Shown here one piece after another: positions 40,919 through 41,691 of a DNA stretch of 41,691 nt. Positions within the stretch are counted from its first letter, which is position 1, and each line of letters begins with the position of its first letter. Origin of the DNA: Arcobacter sp. (GTDB lineage Bacteria; Campylobacterota; Campylobacteria; Campylobacterales; Arcobacteraceae). The stretch is taken from assembly GCA_015663165.1 (NCBI GenBank), contig DQSS01000317.1, positions 1-41,691 of the forward strand, given 5' to 3'. Under the pieces are notes generated by a model. That model was not told the origin of the DNA. It did no database searches and saw only the letters and a list, made by a program, of their open reading frames with translations. Both the position numbers and the translations under genes were made by a program.

Positions 40919-41425
40919 ATGTTTGGAAGAAACACAGAACTTAAAACATATGATTATACAACAGAAGAATTAGCTAAGTTTGCATTTGCAAAATTTACTA
41001 CAAGTAAGGGTGAGATTATGATTAAACTTACACCTGAAAATACACCAAATACAGTTGCAAACTTTGCATCACTTGTAAAAGATGGTTTTTACGATGGTTT
41101 AAATTTCCATAGAGTAATAGATGGATTTATGGCACAAGGTGGTTGTCCTGATGGAACTGGTACAGGTGGTCCTGATTGGGCTATTGAATGTGAAACTGCA
41201 ACAGAAGGTCAAGTTCATAAAAAAGGAACTTTATCTATGGCACACGCGGGAAAAAATACTGGTGGAAGTCAATTTTTCCTAACTTTTGTACCATGTCCTC
41301 ATTTAGATGGTGGTCATACTGTATTTGGAAATATTGAAGTTCAAGATAGAGAAAGCTTTAAAGTTTTAGATGCATTAGAACAACTTGATATTATTGAAAA
41401 AATTGAGATTTTAGAATCTAAATAA
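40919..41425 (+). CDS. Cyclophilin-type peptidyl-prolyl cis-trans isomerase
   Basis: The 168-aa product is a single-domain cyclophilin. It has the N-terminal strand AKFTTSKGEIMIKLTPENTP, the active-site arginine and phenylalanine in FHRVIDGFMAQGG, and the core GTLSMAHAGKNTGGSQFFLTFVPCPHLDGGHTVFG (positions about 106-140). There is no signal peptide, so it is cytoplasmic (PpiB-like). The ATG at 40919 follows AAAAGGA; an in-frame TTG at 40892 inside the ftsI end is rejected. It appears to be the last gene of the ftsI unit and converges with ruvX, whose stop lies 20 bases away. Confidence 0.94.
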   Translation: MFGRNTELKTYDYTTEELAKFAFAKFTTSKGEIMIKLTPENTPNTVANFASLVKDGFYDGLNFHRVIDGFMAQGGCPDGTGTGGPDWAIECETATEGQVHKKGTLSMAHAGKNTGGSQFFLTFVPCPHLDGGHTVFGNIEVQDRESFKVLDALEQLDIIEKIEILESK

Positions 41426-41444
41426 TCTTATATTATATAGAGAG

Positions 41445-41690
41445 TTATTTACTTAAATATCTCTCTAGTATAATTTTAGCTGCAAGACTATCAACCCTCC
41501 CATCTCTTTTATATTTAATATCACCTTTCATTAAATCTTCTGCTTCAACAGAAGACATATTTTCTTCTTCAAAAATTATATCGCCTGAAAATTTTAATAA
41601 TTTTGTAAAATGATTTATTCTTCTTTGCATTTCTTCAGAAGCTGATGGTAAACCTACAACTAAAGTATCTATTTCCCAAGTAATCAAAAA
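41445..41690 (-). CDS. RuvX/YqgF-family Holliday junction resolvase-like protein, C-terminal part (5' end outside the window)
   Basis: The frame stays open to the right edge, so the first third of the gene is missing and the TTG at 41687 is not the true start. The visible part has IDTLVVGLPSASEEMQRRIN (usual VVGLP), EENMSSVEAEDLM (usual DERLSS.EAE) and the C-terminal RDGRVDSLAAKIILERYL (usual DSLAA..IL..YL). The YqgF/RuvX RNase-H fold is linked to 16S rRNA 5'-end processing in E. coli and possibly to recombination. The catalytic N-terminal aspartate lies outside the window. Confidence 0.85.
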   Translation of the reverse strand, partial: FLITWEIDTLVVGLPSASEEMQRRINHFTKLLKFSGDIIFEEENMSSVEAEDLMKGDIKYKRDGRVDSLAAKIILERYLSK

Positions 41691-41691
41691 T

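Noticed and set aside
1-41691. CRISPR array, prophage or insertion sequence
   Set aside because: No regularly spaced repeats, transposase, integrase or phage genes were seen; the window is housekeeping-type throughout.

Overview
The window is AT-rich, densely packed bacterial DNA with short intergenic gaps and many overlapping genes. The gene content points to a Campylobacterota chromosome, most likely of the Arcobacter group (inference from gene families and base composition; no database search was run). Signs include a 15-gene nuo cluster without ordinary nuoE/nuoF, the pdxJ-pdxA pair, and the ndk/DUF177/rpmF/plsX/fabH cluster. I see no insertion sequence, prophage, CRISPR array or rRNA. 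No gene-free stretch exceeds about 200 bases; the longest are 37168-37363 and 31579-31762.

Layout. Positions 2-403 hold the 3' end of a PAS-domain sensor gene cut by the window edge. On the minus strand, 408-4859 carries pdxA and pdxJ (vitamin B6), an uncharacterised 206-aa protein, a TonB-like protein, a GNAT acetyltransferase and a Crp/Fnr-type regulator. The regulator faces argD. From argD (5015) to truA (14140) nine plus-strand genes are nearly all overlapping and probably form one operon: argD, a TolC-like protein, an NDUFAF7/MidA-like methyltransferase, glmU, coaBC, uppS, a prepilin peptidase, an LptF/LptG permease and truA. The theme is envelope and cofactor biosynthesis.

Positions 14137-31578 on the minus strand are one continuous respiratory complex I operon read as nuoA-B-C-D-(E-like)-flavoprotein-G1-G2-H-I-J-K-L-M-N. 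This is the most unusual part of the window. NuoE is reduced to an 89-aa cysteine-free protein. NuoF is replaced by a 671-aa fusion of a NuoF-type iron-sulfur remnant with a GltD/SfrB-like FAD and NAD(P) flavoprotein. There are two tandem NuoG paralogues, and the second has lost all four N7 cluster ligands. The operon's intrinsic terminator appears to lie inside the convergent truA coding sequence.

From 31763 on the plus strand come pabB, a short pabC and a protein that reads as an SspB-like ClpXP adaptor. They face a minus-strand operon (ndk, DUF177, rpmF, plsX, fabH) for nucleotide and fatty-acid/phospholipid synthesis. An acidic 2[4Fe-4S] ferredoxin gene with its own promoter and terminator follows. 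Then come a 68-aa conserved-looking small protein and tRNA-Gly(UCC). The division genes ftsW and ftsI diverge from each other, a cyclophilin follows ftsI, and the window ends inside ruvX/yqgF.

Working together: the complex I cluster supplies quinone reduction and proton translocation, and its input module looks suited to NAD(P)H or ferredoxin rather than to a standard FMN-based NADH dehydrogenase. The nearby ferredoxin and the complex-I-assembly-type methyltransferase are plausible partners, but that is inference.
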